A stretch of 62,500 nt of DNA from Cristatella mucedo (GCA_009760855.2 WPIO01000096.1:1-62500), one strand, 5' to 3'. Numbered from the stretch's first letter, positions 44,942 through 55,197 are shown. Program-made: numbers and translations. Notes: generated by a model from the sequence alone, not told the origin.

Positions 44942-45735
44942 TCATTTTATCACTATTTAGGTTTAGGAAAGTTGACCCCTAATATTAAGTTTCTGCAAGG
45001 CAAACATGAAAATTCTTTGTTATTGCAGGGGATTTCAATAGTTTAACATACAAGTGCAGCTCCGTTTCGTAAACGTGAAAGCGATTTCGGATAGGATGAG
45101 AACAAGTTATGTTTTGAGAGGCTATGTATATATTGTGATAAGCCAGGAACAAGGATGCGAAATGAACGAAAATGAATGCTGCTATTTGTGCCGTTCATGT
45201 AATGACCCAAGCCTGCAAATACACCATCGATGTTTCGTGAATTTCGATGGTAAACTGAAACACGGGTTTGTTATTTTGAAACTATGACCACTATTAGGCG
45301 AAGCTTCGTTGTGGACATTGCAGCTCTATCACAGTTTGCTAGCTGGTCTGAACCGTTTAAGGTAAGAGCCTGGGATCGTGCACGAACAACCCAAACAAGT
45401 TCGGCATATCAAACCGTATCACTGATTGTTTTAAAGTTGAAACAAAACCGCAGCGTTGGGGCGTTCACAGCAGTCATGGCTGCTGTGTGGCACTGTGGGG
45501 CAACTTTCGGTGGAGTCCGAAATCGGGTTGGGTGTAAAGAGAAGGGAACTATCTGCAGGCAGGCTTAATTCAGTCTCGGTCAAAAAAATGCCTCGAGTTC
45601 CTCATAATCAATCTGGTCCGCAAATAACTACTTCTTGTGTAATTATCATTTGGAAACCAGAAATGTGGACTAATGAGGTGGTAACCTGCTATATAGAACG
45701 CCAATGGGAAGGATTAGGGTTGTGACAAGCATTAG
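44942..45735 (+). repeat. Repeat family D, copy 1 (diverged)
   Basis: About 90 percent identical by eye to 49812-50590, with the same order from CACTATTTAGGTTTAGGAAA to AACGCCAATGGGAAG. It lacks the outer parts of D. Near 45020 a frame reads FFVIAGDFNS, resembling an endonuclease GDFN motif, but no further endonuclease block follows. The GDFN match may be chance. Confidence 0.85.
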
Positions 45736-45747
45736 CTAGTTGCCATT

Positions 45748-45830
45748 CACTAGCCACAGATCAGGCGTCTTCTATCTCAATGACAGGATCGAGCTTTATC
45801 AGTATTTGTTATGTGTCATGAAATTACAGG
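45748..45830. repeat. Short segment shared with 32465-32545
   Basis: CACTAGCCACAGATCAGGCG and GATCGAGCTTTATCAG match CTAGCCACGGATCAGGCG and GATCAAGCTTCATCAG at 32472-32526, in the same orientation. Identity unknown. Confidence 0.55.
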
Positions 45831-45914
45831 CATCTCACTGTGTTGTGGGACCGGGCGTTCTTTTTAGCTCCTTTTTTCTTCTTTTTTCTTTTCAGTCCTC
45901 TTCTTCTTAAACTC

Positions 45915-46410
45915 AGTCCCAGCTGACTTTTAGACATCCCTGACTTGACGACATCTTAAAGAGAGGTGAAATTACCTTGTTCATCATAACATTTAAAGAG
46001 TCCTCGGGATTCGCCCTCTGTGTGCTCATTCAAGCTGGCACTATGCAAGCTACCACCATAGCCATAGTTCAAATGCCGACATCGAGAACATTTCACTTAT
46101 TATATGCTCGTTGTATATTGTGCTTGCTACATATAATGATTTTACCTAGCTTTCTTGATAACTTCCGACCTCATAATGCTTAATGAAATTGTGCTTGTTA
46201 TCGTGGACCATTTGATGGCACTTTTTACAGTATCTGAAAACTGCATAGAACAAAAATCGGGTCTTGGGAATGCACCAGTTGAATTAACTTTTTTGTTCTT
46301 ACTTCTATGCTGAGGAATGCATTTCAACATGCCACTCAAGTAGCTGTTTCTACTGTGCTGTGGTTTGAAGGAATGTGGTAGATCCGTTTTGTGAGGCTGC
46401 TTAAATAAAT
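45915..46410 (+). mobile_element. LINE A-like RT tail and 3' UTR variant (A2)
   Basis: Matches 47660-48150 and more weakly 22080-22540. Blocks include CATCCCTGACTTGACGACAT (RT tail region), GATTCGCCCTCTGTGTGCTC, GGCACTATGCAAGCTACCAC and GAGGCTGCTTAAA. It is cut at 46412 by the AAT tail of a minus-strand family A element. Confidence 0.7.
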
Positions 46411-46412
46411 GT

Positions 46413-46736
46413 AATAATAATAATAATAATAATGCACTTGATAAAGCACCCTCAAAAAAATCAATCAATTTCTATGAGTTTTACATTTGCTGCAATGGGA
46501 AAGGCGACTAAATGGTAATCAATATCATGCTTGATAAACAACAAGAATAACACGGATAGGGATGACATGCACAGGGTCAGCATGCAAGTGTGGTTAGTGG
46601 CAGCATGCACAGTGTCAGCACCATAAGGACATGTAGGACGAATCACAGGGATTCACTAAATGCTCTTATAAAAAGGTGTGTTTTAAGTTTCTTTTAAACG
46701 TGGTCAAGTCAGGGGATGTTCTGTCGCGGAAGTGAG
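46413..46736 (-). mobile_element. LINE family A copy, 3' end, first of a tandem pair
   Basis: (AAT)n at 46411-46432, then GCACTTGATAAAGCACCCTC, the full 3' UTR with GGATAGGGATGACATGCACA and GGACGAATCACAGGGATTCA, and the start of the RT tail (GGTCAAGTCAGGGGATGTTC). It runs directly into a second copy. Confidence 0.9.
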
Positions 46737-47033
46737 TTAATAATAATAGTAATGCACTTGATAAAGCGCCCTCAGAGAACTCAATCTCTCTCTAGGCGCT
46801 TTACATTTGCTGCAAAGGAAAATGCAACTGAATGGTGAGTAATATCATGTTTGATAAACAAACAAAGTGAATAACATGGTTAGGGGTGACATGCACAGGG
46901 TCAGCATGCAAATGTGATTAGTGGCAGCATGCACAGTGCCAGCACGCATAAGCACATGAAGGACGAATCACAGGGACCCACTAAATGCTGTCCGAAATAG
47001 GAGTTCCTGGCTTTGGGAGCATACGAACTATTT
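46737..47033 (-). mobile_element. LINE family A copy, 3' end, second of a tandem pair
   Basis: Begins TAATAATAATAGTAATGCAC and carries the whole 3' UTR to GGGACCCACTAAATGCT. It then jumps to GGCTTTGGGAGCATACGAAC, which in the copy at 16-800 lies about 90 bases further on, so this copy has a small internal deletion. Its UTR differs at several sites from the first copy, which suggests two insertions rather than one duplication. Confidence 0.9.
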
Positions 47034-47160
47034 ATAAACCAGTCATGCCGCCAGCAACATTCATTATCAGCTGCACGGATAGTTCAGTCGTCCTCTTGAA
47101 CCTCCTGCATGGTACTGGCTATGCGAGATAGAAAGCTGGTGAAATATTGCAGAAACAGCT
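47034..47160 (+). repeat. Left end of repeat D (LTR-free site)
   Basis: ATTTATAAACCAGTCATGCC and the segment to TGGCTATGCGAGAT match 48969-48978 joined to 49716-49805 with the LTR left out. It therefore looks like an empty site for the LTR insertion at 48979. Homology fades after about 47160. Confidence 0.6.
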
Positions 47161-47639
47161 AGTTCTGGCTTATTGCCTCCATTGTCTGCCTGTTTCTTAA
47201 TCAAAGAGCAGCCTGTGCACGCCTGGAGGCATGCAACCTGCTATGAAAACCAAACAAACGCTGGCAGGTAATTTCGCACATGTTGGAACCCCACAGAAGA
47301 TTGCATCCCAGGGGGTTTTCATTAATCAATTCAAAATGTTTAAGATATTCAAGCTGTCTGTTTAAGAACCATAGTAATCGCTGCATGCGATGACAGCTGT
47401 TTCGCCGATAAACGATTTCGGAGACAAACTCAGGCTGGTAACCAAGACCTAATGCCAGTACCTCAATTAAGGTATCTAATCGGATAGCTGTATTAATCAT
47501 TGGAAATTTATATAGAGCGGCAGAGATTCATCAGGAAAGGGCAGAATTCATATGAGGTTTTAGGGTTCACATCGTTAAGCCCTACCTCATACGAACCTCC
47601 CTTTACATTGTGACAGGTTTTGGTTTTAGCTCTACTATT
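47161..47639. other. Unassigned non-coding stretch
   Basis: No recognisable coding or repeat content. A minus-strand frame at 47201-47500 has no domain. Confidence 0.35.
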
Positions 47640-48978
47640 TTTAAAGTTAGAAACCAACTCCCGGCTTACTTCGTGACATCCTCTGACTGGACGACATTTT
47701 AAAGAGAGCATGCAAATTAACTTGTTCGTCAAGACATTCAACAAGTCCTCAGGATTCGCCCTCTGTGTGCTGGTTGGAGTTGGCACTATGCAAGCTGCCA
47801 CTAGCCGTAGTTCACATGCCGACACCGCCCACATTTCACTATAATATGCTAGTTTTCTGTTGTGCTTGCTACATGTAATCATCGTATCTAGCTTGTTGAT
47901 AACGTCTGACCTTATAATGCTTAATGACATTGTGCTTGTTATCATAGACCTTTTGATCGCACTTTCTTTACTGTAAATGAAAACTGCATAGAACGATATT
48001 CGGGTCTTACAATGCACCCTACGAATTAATTATTCCTAATACTTATATAATGAGGAATGCATGTCAACATGCCGCAAAGCAGCTTCTTCTACTAGGCCTT
48101 GGTGTGAAGGAATGTTCTAGACCTGTTTTATGAGGCTGCTTAAACAAAGTTACTGCGGCTGCAGCTCACGAATGAAGTTTGGTGGCTCGTAAACACACAA
48201 GAAAGTAGTAAACCAAAATCTGAAAAGGCAACTTGATTCTACTGCCGCCTGTTTTCATGTGTTTAAGAATGGAGCAGCCCCTCGGACGGTAGCTGCTAAG
48301 TACTTGCCTGCATCCTGTGAGGTTGGCGGATCCAGCTCAATTTGATTTGGGCCTTTATCATCTACAGCACAAAAACATTGAAAAGACGTGACCAAATAGC
48401 GAAGGAACACTGTTCTAACAAATTTGCCAGCTCTCCTCCGTCTGGAGATACACAAATCCGCAAAGACTATATAAGTGTTTCGCGGGACAGCCATGAAAAA
48501 CTCTCTCAGGGGCTAATTGGCTATCCCTTTTCGTTCGGTACCTTCATCATAGTCAACATGTACGCAGGTAGAAGAATACCGAAGTGAGGAGACCAGTTGA
48601 CGTAGGAGTAGCATGGAATTAGCAGCACAGGACGGCTGTATAGGATGCAGCATAGCGGGCCGCGCGAGATTAGGTGAGGTTGCATGAGAATCTGCACGTC
48701 AGTTCGTTCAAGAGTCTAGGACCTGTATGGTAAAAGCGCTGTCGCCAATAGTCTTTAAGACGAGGAATGAAGCAGCTAAGTTATTGTTGGCATTGGACCA
48801 GGGGGAACAAAGAGAGTAAAACAGGTGCAGCAGTTCAGCTACGTCTTAACGACCTTAGTCTTGATGATATTTATAAGTGAGCCTAAGTACTTTAATCTGT
48901 ATCCATCGATGAACCAGCAGCCATTCAAGCTATGTCTGCAGAAGAGACACGCGATTCAACTTATGGGATTTATAAAAT
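47640..48978. mobile_element. Composite LINE block, copy 2 (A2 plus-strand part joined to C-like minus-strand RT end)
   Basis: Same composition, order and junction as 22080-23370. The plus-strand part has CTTCGTGACATCCTCTGACT (RT tail) and the A2 3' UTR. The minus-strand part, read from 48940 downward, gives EWLLVHRWIQIKVLRLTYK, a clear counterpart of HWLPVxQRIxxKVLLLTYK in CR1/L2-like RT. Stops and frameshifts throughout. The right end is interrupted by the LTR at 48979. Confidence 0.7.
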
Positions 48979-49715
48979 TGTACCCAGGCTGGGTTCGGTT
49001 GGCTGGGACCGGACGGCTATAGTGAGGGTTAGGGTCACCGGCTAGGCCGAGGTCGGACCTACGGCACGGCCGGATGTATGCGGTGACGTGAGGTCACCGG
49101 GGCTCTTGGGTACGGGAAGTTGACCAAGTAAGTCATGGTGTTGGAGGCTCCCGGTCTCGCCGAGTTATGCACCTTGATTCATGCAGGCGTGCTCCGGCGA
49201 TGCAGCCACGCACGCAAGGGAACGAGTACCCAAGGCCCGAGTGGAGCTGGATAGCTCGCTCGTTGTTGACGTGTTTATACCGCGTTCCCTGTGTAGCCTG
49301 TTCGTGAACCCCCCCCCCCGTGTGTTGGCGTCTTTCGGTGGAAGCTTACGACTGTGGTAGTTGTCGACTCGGACTAGCCAGCAGTTACTTAGCCAGCCGG
49401 GTTTTGGACGGTGTACGCTCGTACTTTTGGATTCGGAGTCGGTACAACGACAGGACTGCAGAAGCCGACTGACCCCAACTAACACGTTTGTTCGCGCTTG
49501 CTGCGTCGTCTTACGCACCCGTAGTGTACTGTGTATAGGACCCTCCCTGTAGACTTGTTTAGTTCACCTGTTGTTGTTGGCGCATGCGTTATAAAGATGT
49601 TTAACCTGACGGCCGCTCGTCTTACCCTAGCTCGGCGGCATGGCGAGCGGCAGCTTGGTCGGAGTATGGTGGGGTTTGGCGGGAGTTAGCCTCTGACCCC
49701 TGGTACCCGGTTACA
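48979..49715 (-). mobile_element. Solo LTR, minus orientation
   Basis: Reverse complement of the LTR at 15555-16280 (737 bp; starts TGTAACC and ends GGGTACA in LTR sense). A TATA-like CTTTATAACG is conserved, read at about 49590. Left flank AAAT (48975-48978) matches AAAT at the right end in the paralogous copy (60781), consistent with a 4 bp target duplication. The local copy has ACAT. A (C)n run is present near 49309-49319. No internal retroviral-type genes flank it. Confidence 0.75.
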
Positions 49716-51427
49716 ACATAGCCATGCAGTCGGCCACATTCATTACCAGCTGCACGGACATAGTCGTCCTCTTAAACCTTCTGCATTGCACTGGCTACGT
49801 GAGATGGTTTTACCACTATTTAGGTTTAGGAAAGTTGACCCCTAGTATTAAGTTTCTGCAAGGCAAACATGAAATTTCTTTGTTAGGGGATTTCAATAGT
49901 TTAACATACAAGTGCAGCTCTGTTTCGTAAACGTGAAAGCGATTTCGGATATGATGAGAACAAGTTATGTTTTGAGAGGCTATGTATATATTGTGATCAG
50001 CTAGGAACAACGATACGAAGGAGAACGAAAATGAAAGCTGCTATTTGTGCCGTTCAGGTAATGAATCAAGCCTGCAAATACACAATCGATGTTTCGTGAA
50101 TTTCGATGGTAAACTAAAACACGGGTTTGTTATTTTGAAACTATGACCACTATTAGGCAAAGCTTCGTTGTGGACATGGCAGCTCTATCACAGTTTGCTA
50201 GCTGGTCTGAACCGTTTAAGGTAAGAGCCTGGGAACGTGCACGAACAACCCAAGGGAATTTGGCATATCAAACCGTATCACCATTTTATAAAAGTTGGAA
50301 CAAAACCGCAGTATTGGGACCTTCACTGCCATACAGGCAGCTATATGGCACTGCGTGCCAATTTTCGGTGGAATCCAAAACCGGTAGGGTGTAACGACTA
50401 TCTGCAGGCAGGCTTCATCCAGTCTGGATCGAACAAATGCCTCCAGGTCCTCATAATCGATCCGGTTACAGATAGCTGCTTCTTGTGTAACTAGCATTTG
50501 GGAAGTAGAAACGTGGACAAATGAGGTGGTAGCCGGCTTTTAGAACGCCAATGGGAAGAATTGGGGTAGTGGCAAGCATCAGCAAGTGACATTTCTTGGC
50601 AGACTCTGATCTTCTTTGACCGGAGTTTACGATAGATGTTTCATTTACTGTTTTAATACCTATTTCAGTCGTATCCGAGTAGCAGAGAGCCAGCCGATGC
50701 CCAACACCGACGGTTTATTCCCATGCACGGTTCCCAAGGACATTCACGGCTCCTTTCGGCCCCATTCTTTCACTCGACTGCCCCTCGACTGTCTGGGTTC
50801 CGTCCTCCTCACTGCTTCCCAACCACAACTCATCCCGTGAGTTGGCAGTAGGACAAAGCCGTCAGACCACAGCTGACAGCCGGCCTATCCCTAGGCCACA
50901 GCCACCAGCTGTTAGACCTGGGGTGGCTCCAGGCACTACCAGTCTGCCTGCACCTGCAGTGTGCCGGCAAGCCCAGCCATAGGAACCATGCAGAGAACCA
51001 CAAACCACACCTATAAGGTAGACAATTTAAAGGACGATTAGGTGGCATTCTCGCTAACCGACATGCTGGCCATAAATAAAACAATCTATCGAGTGTGATG
51101 CCATCACCGTTGAAAACCTGCTTGTCTACCAACATTCTGAGGTTACGACCACTGTACCAACGAACCGCACCGTAGGCTTAGTGACTCAAAAGTCGTCAAA
51201 GCAAATGCATTGCAGTTACTTTCAGATTCACCGTATCATAGCTTTTCGCATTTTTTTAAATCTTACCAGTAACTGTATGCTCCAATGAAGTTGGATAGTA
51301 AAAGCTGTCTCTCTTACCCACTGATTGGCTAACTCACTGTAAACAGGAAAAAGGGAACTAACTGCAAAGATAACCGAAGTCCCGTCGCAATTGTATATAG
51401 ATTATAGATTATGTATATATAACCTAC

Positions 51428-51434
<7 letters not shown>
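49272..51434 (+). repeat. Duplicated 2.16 kb block, copy 1 (part of LTR plus repeat D)
   Basis: Identical to 60337-62500 apart from about two dozen single-base or one-base indel differences counted by eye, roughly 98.8 percent. The left limit falls inside the LTR, at TTTATACCGCGTTCCCTGTG. The block holds the LTR's 5' (in LTR sense) 440 bp and all of D. The 11065 bp offset is constant for most of the block. No ORF over 101 codons, so the similarity reflects recency rather than protein selection. Confidence 0.95.
49716..51434 (+). repeat. Repeat family D, copy 2, unknown type
   Basis: A 1.7 kb segment with no recognisable transposon protein. A frame at 49724-49930 contains ISLLGDFNSLTY; the GDFN word recalls LINE endonucleases but stands alone. 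Minus-strand frames at 50216-50497 and 50830-51135 are conserved with the 60-62 kb copy simply because the copies are near identical. The 44942 copy breaks these frames, arguing against a conserved protein. It ends in a TATATA tract at about 51420. Confidence 0.7.
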
Positions 51435-51480
<46 letters not shown>

Positions 51481-51536
51481 TGTATGTATGTATGTATGTA
51501 TGTATGTATATGTATATATGTATATATGTATATATG

Positions 51537-51563
<27 letters not shown>
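51428..51563. repeat. (TA)n/(TATG)n compound microsatellite
   Basis: TATATA, then about sixteen TATG units, then TATATG and TATATA. It lies exactly between the end of D and the 3' end of a minus-strand family C LINE, so part of it may be that LINE's simple-repeat tail. Confidence 0.97.
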
Positions 51564-51567
<4 letters not shown>

Positions 51568-51574
51568 AAAAGCC

Positions 51575-52060
51575 ACAAAGCCTATGTGGCTGTTACGCAG
51601 GAGAGTTTTGTATAGCACACTCACAGCCTAAGCGGCTTTCGATATGCATTCGGTAGCCAACAGACTTCGTCTCACGCAACAAAGAGAAAGTGGGAAGCAT
51701 AGCAGAGTTAGGAGAACAGTGGAGGTAGTGAGTAGCATTGAAGTAGCAGCTCAGGATTGCTTAAAAGAATGTGCCTTAGTCGGCAGCAGGAGAGCAGTTG
51801 CCGTTGCCTAAGAATTGTGGAAGCTAGGTCCACAGTCTAGGACCTGCAGAGCTCAAGCTTCTGTCGCCAACGGTCTTTACAGTGGAGGAATGGAACAGCT
51901 AGTTGCTTGTCTACACAGAACCTGAGTGCACGAAGAGGCTAAAATTGGTGCAGCAGTTTAGCTAGGTACGAAGGAGCCAAGCCGTGGCGGGCCTTGTGGG
52001 TCAGCATAAGAACTTTATACAGATAGCTTGCATGTTATCACTAAACAATTGGGATGCTTG
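51575..52060 (-). mobile_element. LINE family C copy, RT C-terminus plus 3' UTR
   Basis: On the minus strand, from about 52025 downward, a frame reads KVLMLTHKARHGLAPSYLAK, an unmistakable CR1/L2-like RT C-terminal block. Further blocks read LAVPF, GDRS-like and CRSWTVDLASTI. The 3' UTR then matches 15085-15365 reversed, and the element ends near the compound microsatellite. It is the best template for family C. Confidence 0.85.
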
Positions 52061-52318
52061 ACTTGCAACAAATGTAAGGCTACAGAGCGATTTTTCTTTT
52101 AGGGCACAGTACAGACGTATTATTATTATTGACATTGTAAGCCCACTATTAGTGGTGATTACAATAGCAGCTTCCAAAAGTAGGACCAAGAGACAAGGCA
52201 TGCAAGATGGGAAAACATGAGCAGAAATGGGGGCAGTGGTTGCTCCATTTTTCTTAAATTGTGTCAAGTCAGAGAGAAGAAAAGATAGGGCGAGAGAGAG
52301 AGAGAGGGAGAAAGAGAA

Positions 52319-52353
<35 letters not shown>

Positions 52354-52560
52354 AAGAGGGGTAGAGAGGGATAAAGGGAGAGAGAGAGAGAGAAAACTCA
52401 GGGTTGAGATCTAATGTTGTGAAACTGTCCTCTGCTGTGTAACTGTGTCCTCTGTTGTGTAACTGTGTCCTCTGTTGTGTAACTAATAACGACCAGGACG
52501 CCCAGCACTTTGCTTCCGAGCAAAATTTTCTCCGAAATCACTCGAAAATTTTCTACAACG
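52060..52560. repeat. Repeat family F, copy 2, with (GA)n
   Basis: Partner of 4755-5180. CTTGCAACAAATGTAAGGCT starts it, GTGTCAAGTCAGAGAGAAGA precedes the (GA)n tract at 52292-52393, and ACCAGGACGCCCAGCACTTT follows. It abuts the family C copy, as if F inserted next to or is part of a longer unit. Confidence 0.65.
52426..52485. repeat. 20 bp tandem repeat, three units
   Basis: TGTCCTCTGCTGTGTAACTG, then two units with TTGTG in place of CTGTG. It is present only in F copy 2; at the matching place in copy 1 there is no such array. Confidence 0.97.
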
Positions 52561-52597
52561 GACATAAGTATATCCAGGGCCCGGGTGCTCACTCTCC

Positions 52598-52718
52598 GTG
52601 AACCCGGGTCCTGGCTACGAGTCCTGTAGTGGTAGATTTTGTGATTACCACTGCGATAGGTGGCGATAGCACTGCAGGCTCTTCTGCAGCTACATAAATG
52701 AAGATTTAAAATCAGCTC
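52598..52718 (+). mobile_element. SINE fragment (head missing), diverged
   Basis: CGAGTCCTGTAGTGG, GGTGGCGATAGCACTGCAGG, CTCTTCTGCAGCTACATA and AAAATCAGCT follow the order of the SINE body at 41920-42020. The tRNA-like A-box half is lost. Confidence 0.65.
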
Positions 52719-53446
52719 CCCCCACTTAATACGATTTGGTGCTGGTTACGATAGTTAAGCTGTTCACGCCACCAACAAGTTATTAAGGTGCATGCAGTAC
52801 ACGTTTTCTCAATTCCAAGTAATCGGCCCAGGCAAGCCTCGGCCTGGGATTGCCACATAACCGCTGGGAGAGCTGGGTTACGGTTTTGCCAGGGCAGGTG
52901 CTACTCCTTATGTTCTAGTGGTGCGGATATGTATAGGACTCGGAGCAGGACCGAGGTTTGCTGCCTGCACAGGCTGACATTGCGAATGAGAAGTTTCATA
53001 CTCACGGCCGGCATGAGGTGGATCCTTAGGCACCTTCAATAAAAAGCTAAAGTGAGGCCAACTGACTAGCCGGCGATGCAAAGAGCTGACGAATGCTGAG
53101 AAAATGAGAAACCATTCAGGTGCTGTGCTTTGGCAGCATAAAAAAGCACCAATACGTACAAGTGGCGTCCCACTGGCTGTCTCGGGAGCTGCTTCGCCTG
53201 CAAAGATGGACAGCCATTTTTCCTTATTTACAGCTGAATGCAGGGGTATATAAAGTAGCAAATGACAACAGCTGGCGAATCACCGACGTTGATGACAGCT
53301 CTACAAGCACTGGGTGGCAACTCGGAGCATATGCGGCTTCAATCCAGTCAAATGCATATGTATTAATACCTTTCCCGAGCGTCGTGAAGTCCAAAAAGCT
53401 TTTGGCAAACGGCTGCCAAAGTAAAGGTTCAGCCCACTTTCGGTAC
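52719..53446. other. Unassigned stretch, contains the start of the window's longest frame
   Basis: A 181-codon plus-strand frame runs 53120-53665 and is opposed by a 140-codon minus-strand frame at 53224-53646. Neither shows a domain. Its 3' third overlaps LINE sequence shared with 31785-32200. I regard both as chance. Confidence 0.35.
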
Positions 53447-54065
53447 TTAGTTTTGGCATTGCCCCTGCCCTTCCATCCGACGGCTTCCAATGTACGAACT
53501 TGGGCAGAGACTTCTCCAATTAAAACAGAACTTCTTATGGATGAATCAGCGAATATTCCGTGGACAATATCAGTCAGTCTACCCCTACGACGGCAGCATC
53601 CCCCTGGAATCCCGTCGCTCAATTCCATGCAGCACCTCAATGTCAATGTTACAATAAGTCACTAGTGACCTAATCCTGAAGTTAATATCCCTATCAGTAG
53701 GACATCTAGTCCTCTTAACCTAATTCCCAATATTCTGCTTCTATGAGGCATTTATCAACGGCTTTCATGAATAACTAATATCATAAGTATGTCATTACAT
53801 TTAGGTCACGTCCCAGTACCTTTCAAAAAGGCTCTAATCGCGCCACTGCCCAAGAAAGCAACATCGCAACGACAGAACTTGAGCAACTTCCGCCTAATCT
53901 CCCTCCTACTGTTTCGATCGAAGACACTAATGAGTCGTGGCAAACCAGCTGAACTTACACGTTGAAACTTTAAACCTTACTAGTAATTTCCCGTCTGGTT
54001 TTAGAGCTAATCACTCCAAAGAGTGAGCATTTCTTCACGTGGATCACAGACGTAGGTAGAGTATT

Positions 54066-54145
54066 AAGTGCCTAGAGAGAGATTAAGTTCTCTGAGGGTG
54101 CTTTATCAAGTGAATTATTATTATTATTATTATTATTATTATCTC
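54066..54145 (+). mobile_element. Nested LINE family A 3'-end fragment
   Basis: AGTGCCTAGAGAGAGATTAA, GTTCTCTGAGGGTGCTTTAT, CAAGTGAATTATTATTATTA: the last 50 bases of family A plus its tail, sitting between RT motif blocks of the host LINE in the same orientation. It is extremely short, with eight ATT units. Confidence 0.9.
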
Positions 54146-54531
54146 TGCTTGTTTTCCTCAATCTTTCGGAACCTTTTGATACTAGCAATCAATAAGACCT
54201 TCTTGAGAGCCTCTGAACTCACTTGGTCATCACTTACAATGCAGTGTCATTGCTTGGTCCTATCTCAAATGAAGATTCCAGAGTATTGATATGAATGGAT
54301 GTAGATCATCCAAGGTCCCTCTGAAATACGGGGTACTTCAAGGCGCCTGGTCCTGTTGTGTTAATGGTTTATACTGTTCCTCTTGCCGACGTGATTGCCA
54401 AACACAATCGAGGCTTTCACGACTATGCTGACTGCACTCAGTTTTGTCTTAGCTTTGACCCCTCTCTACCCTTCAGCAGATCGAATTCTCTCAACTCCTT
54501 TGCTGCATGTATTAATGACGTCTGCACGTGA

Positions 54532-54780
54532 ATGGCCGCAAACTTTCTTAAATTAAACGACGATAAAACTGACTTCCTACGTATCCACGAACCGAGTGCG
54601 ATTCTGAAATTGGAAAGGCCAACGCTCAAAATCGACTCTGTCAGCATATTTCCTGCTGAATGTGCCCGAAATCTAGGTGCCATGTTCCTGAATGACCTTT
54701 GGTTAGACGACGACATCAGCTCCACAATCAAGTCTACCTACTTTCAGCTGCATAACATAGATAAATTCGGGCTTGTTTAG
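54532..54780 (+). pseudogene. RT thumb-region remnant (LINE A)
   Basis: The 82-codon frame begins MAANFLKLNDDKTDFLRI, matching the WMxxNFLKLNxDKTExLLI block after the RT palm. It continues with LKIDSVSIFPAECARNLGAM, the counterpart of IxxxxVxxSxSARNLGVxFD. The frame is then lost. This is a textbook order for CR1/L2-like elements; no activity is possible. Confidence 0.85.
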
Positions 54781-54921
54781 ACAGGAATAGCACATCTAAA
54801 TTTGTGCATGTTTTTTTGACATCCTGAATCTACTTCTGTAACTGACTGATTGCTGGTTTACCTGGCTGTGAAATGAGGCACTTGCAACCGGTGTGAAACT
54901 CAGCAGTTAGGCTTTCCTGTC

Positions 54922-55197
54922 GTGGGCATTGCAGTTACCACATCACACAACTTTACTCCGACCTGCACTAGCTCCCAAGCGAAACGACGCATCGACTTCA
55001 CGATTTTGTCACTCACTTTTAATTTCCTTCATTCTTTGGTTATAACCTACCTATCGGAGATACTGCCCCGTCAGGCTAATATCATACCGCCTGTTTTTTG
55101 GAATCTAACTGTTCACATATATCTCGTACAAACCTCAAGTCCTTTGGAGAACCTGCCTTTCGTTCATATGTTTCCAAAATGTGGAAATCACTGCTGA
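54922..55197 (+). pseudogene. RT C-terminal remnant (LINE A)
   Basis: The frame contains KRRIDFTILSLTFNFLHSLV and ITYLSEILPRQANI, matching KQRIDIRVLSLTFRSLHSLA and PPYLSNTLLHQAKH in the copy at 302-730. Ahead of it, near 54877, the sequence matches the AAR-region segment of that copy. The last part (SSPLENLPFVHMFPK) is shifted out of the SFGERAF frame. Confidence 0.8.

Noticed and set aside
45010-45065. GDFN word in repeat D as proof of a LINE endonuclease
   Set aside because: No other endonuclease motif (QE, TH, SDH) follows at the expected distance in any frame, so one four-residue match is not enough.
47508-48017. 169-codon minus-strand frame as a gene
   Set aside because: It lies across the RT tail and 3' UTR of a plus-strand LINE A2 copy, and the homologous DNA at 45915 and 22080 does not keep the frame.
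51424-51656. Tyr/Ile- and Met/Tyr/Val/Cys-rich frames
   Set aside because: They translate the (TATG)n/(TA)n compound microsatellite.
53120-53665. The longest open frame (181 codons) as a host gene
   Set aside because: No domain, an equally open frame on the other strand, and its last third lies in LINE sequence shared with 31785-32200.
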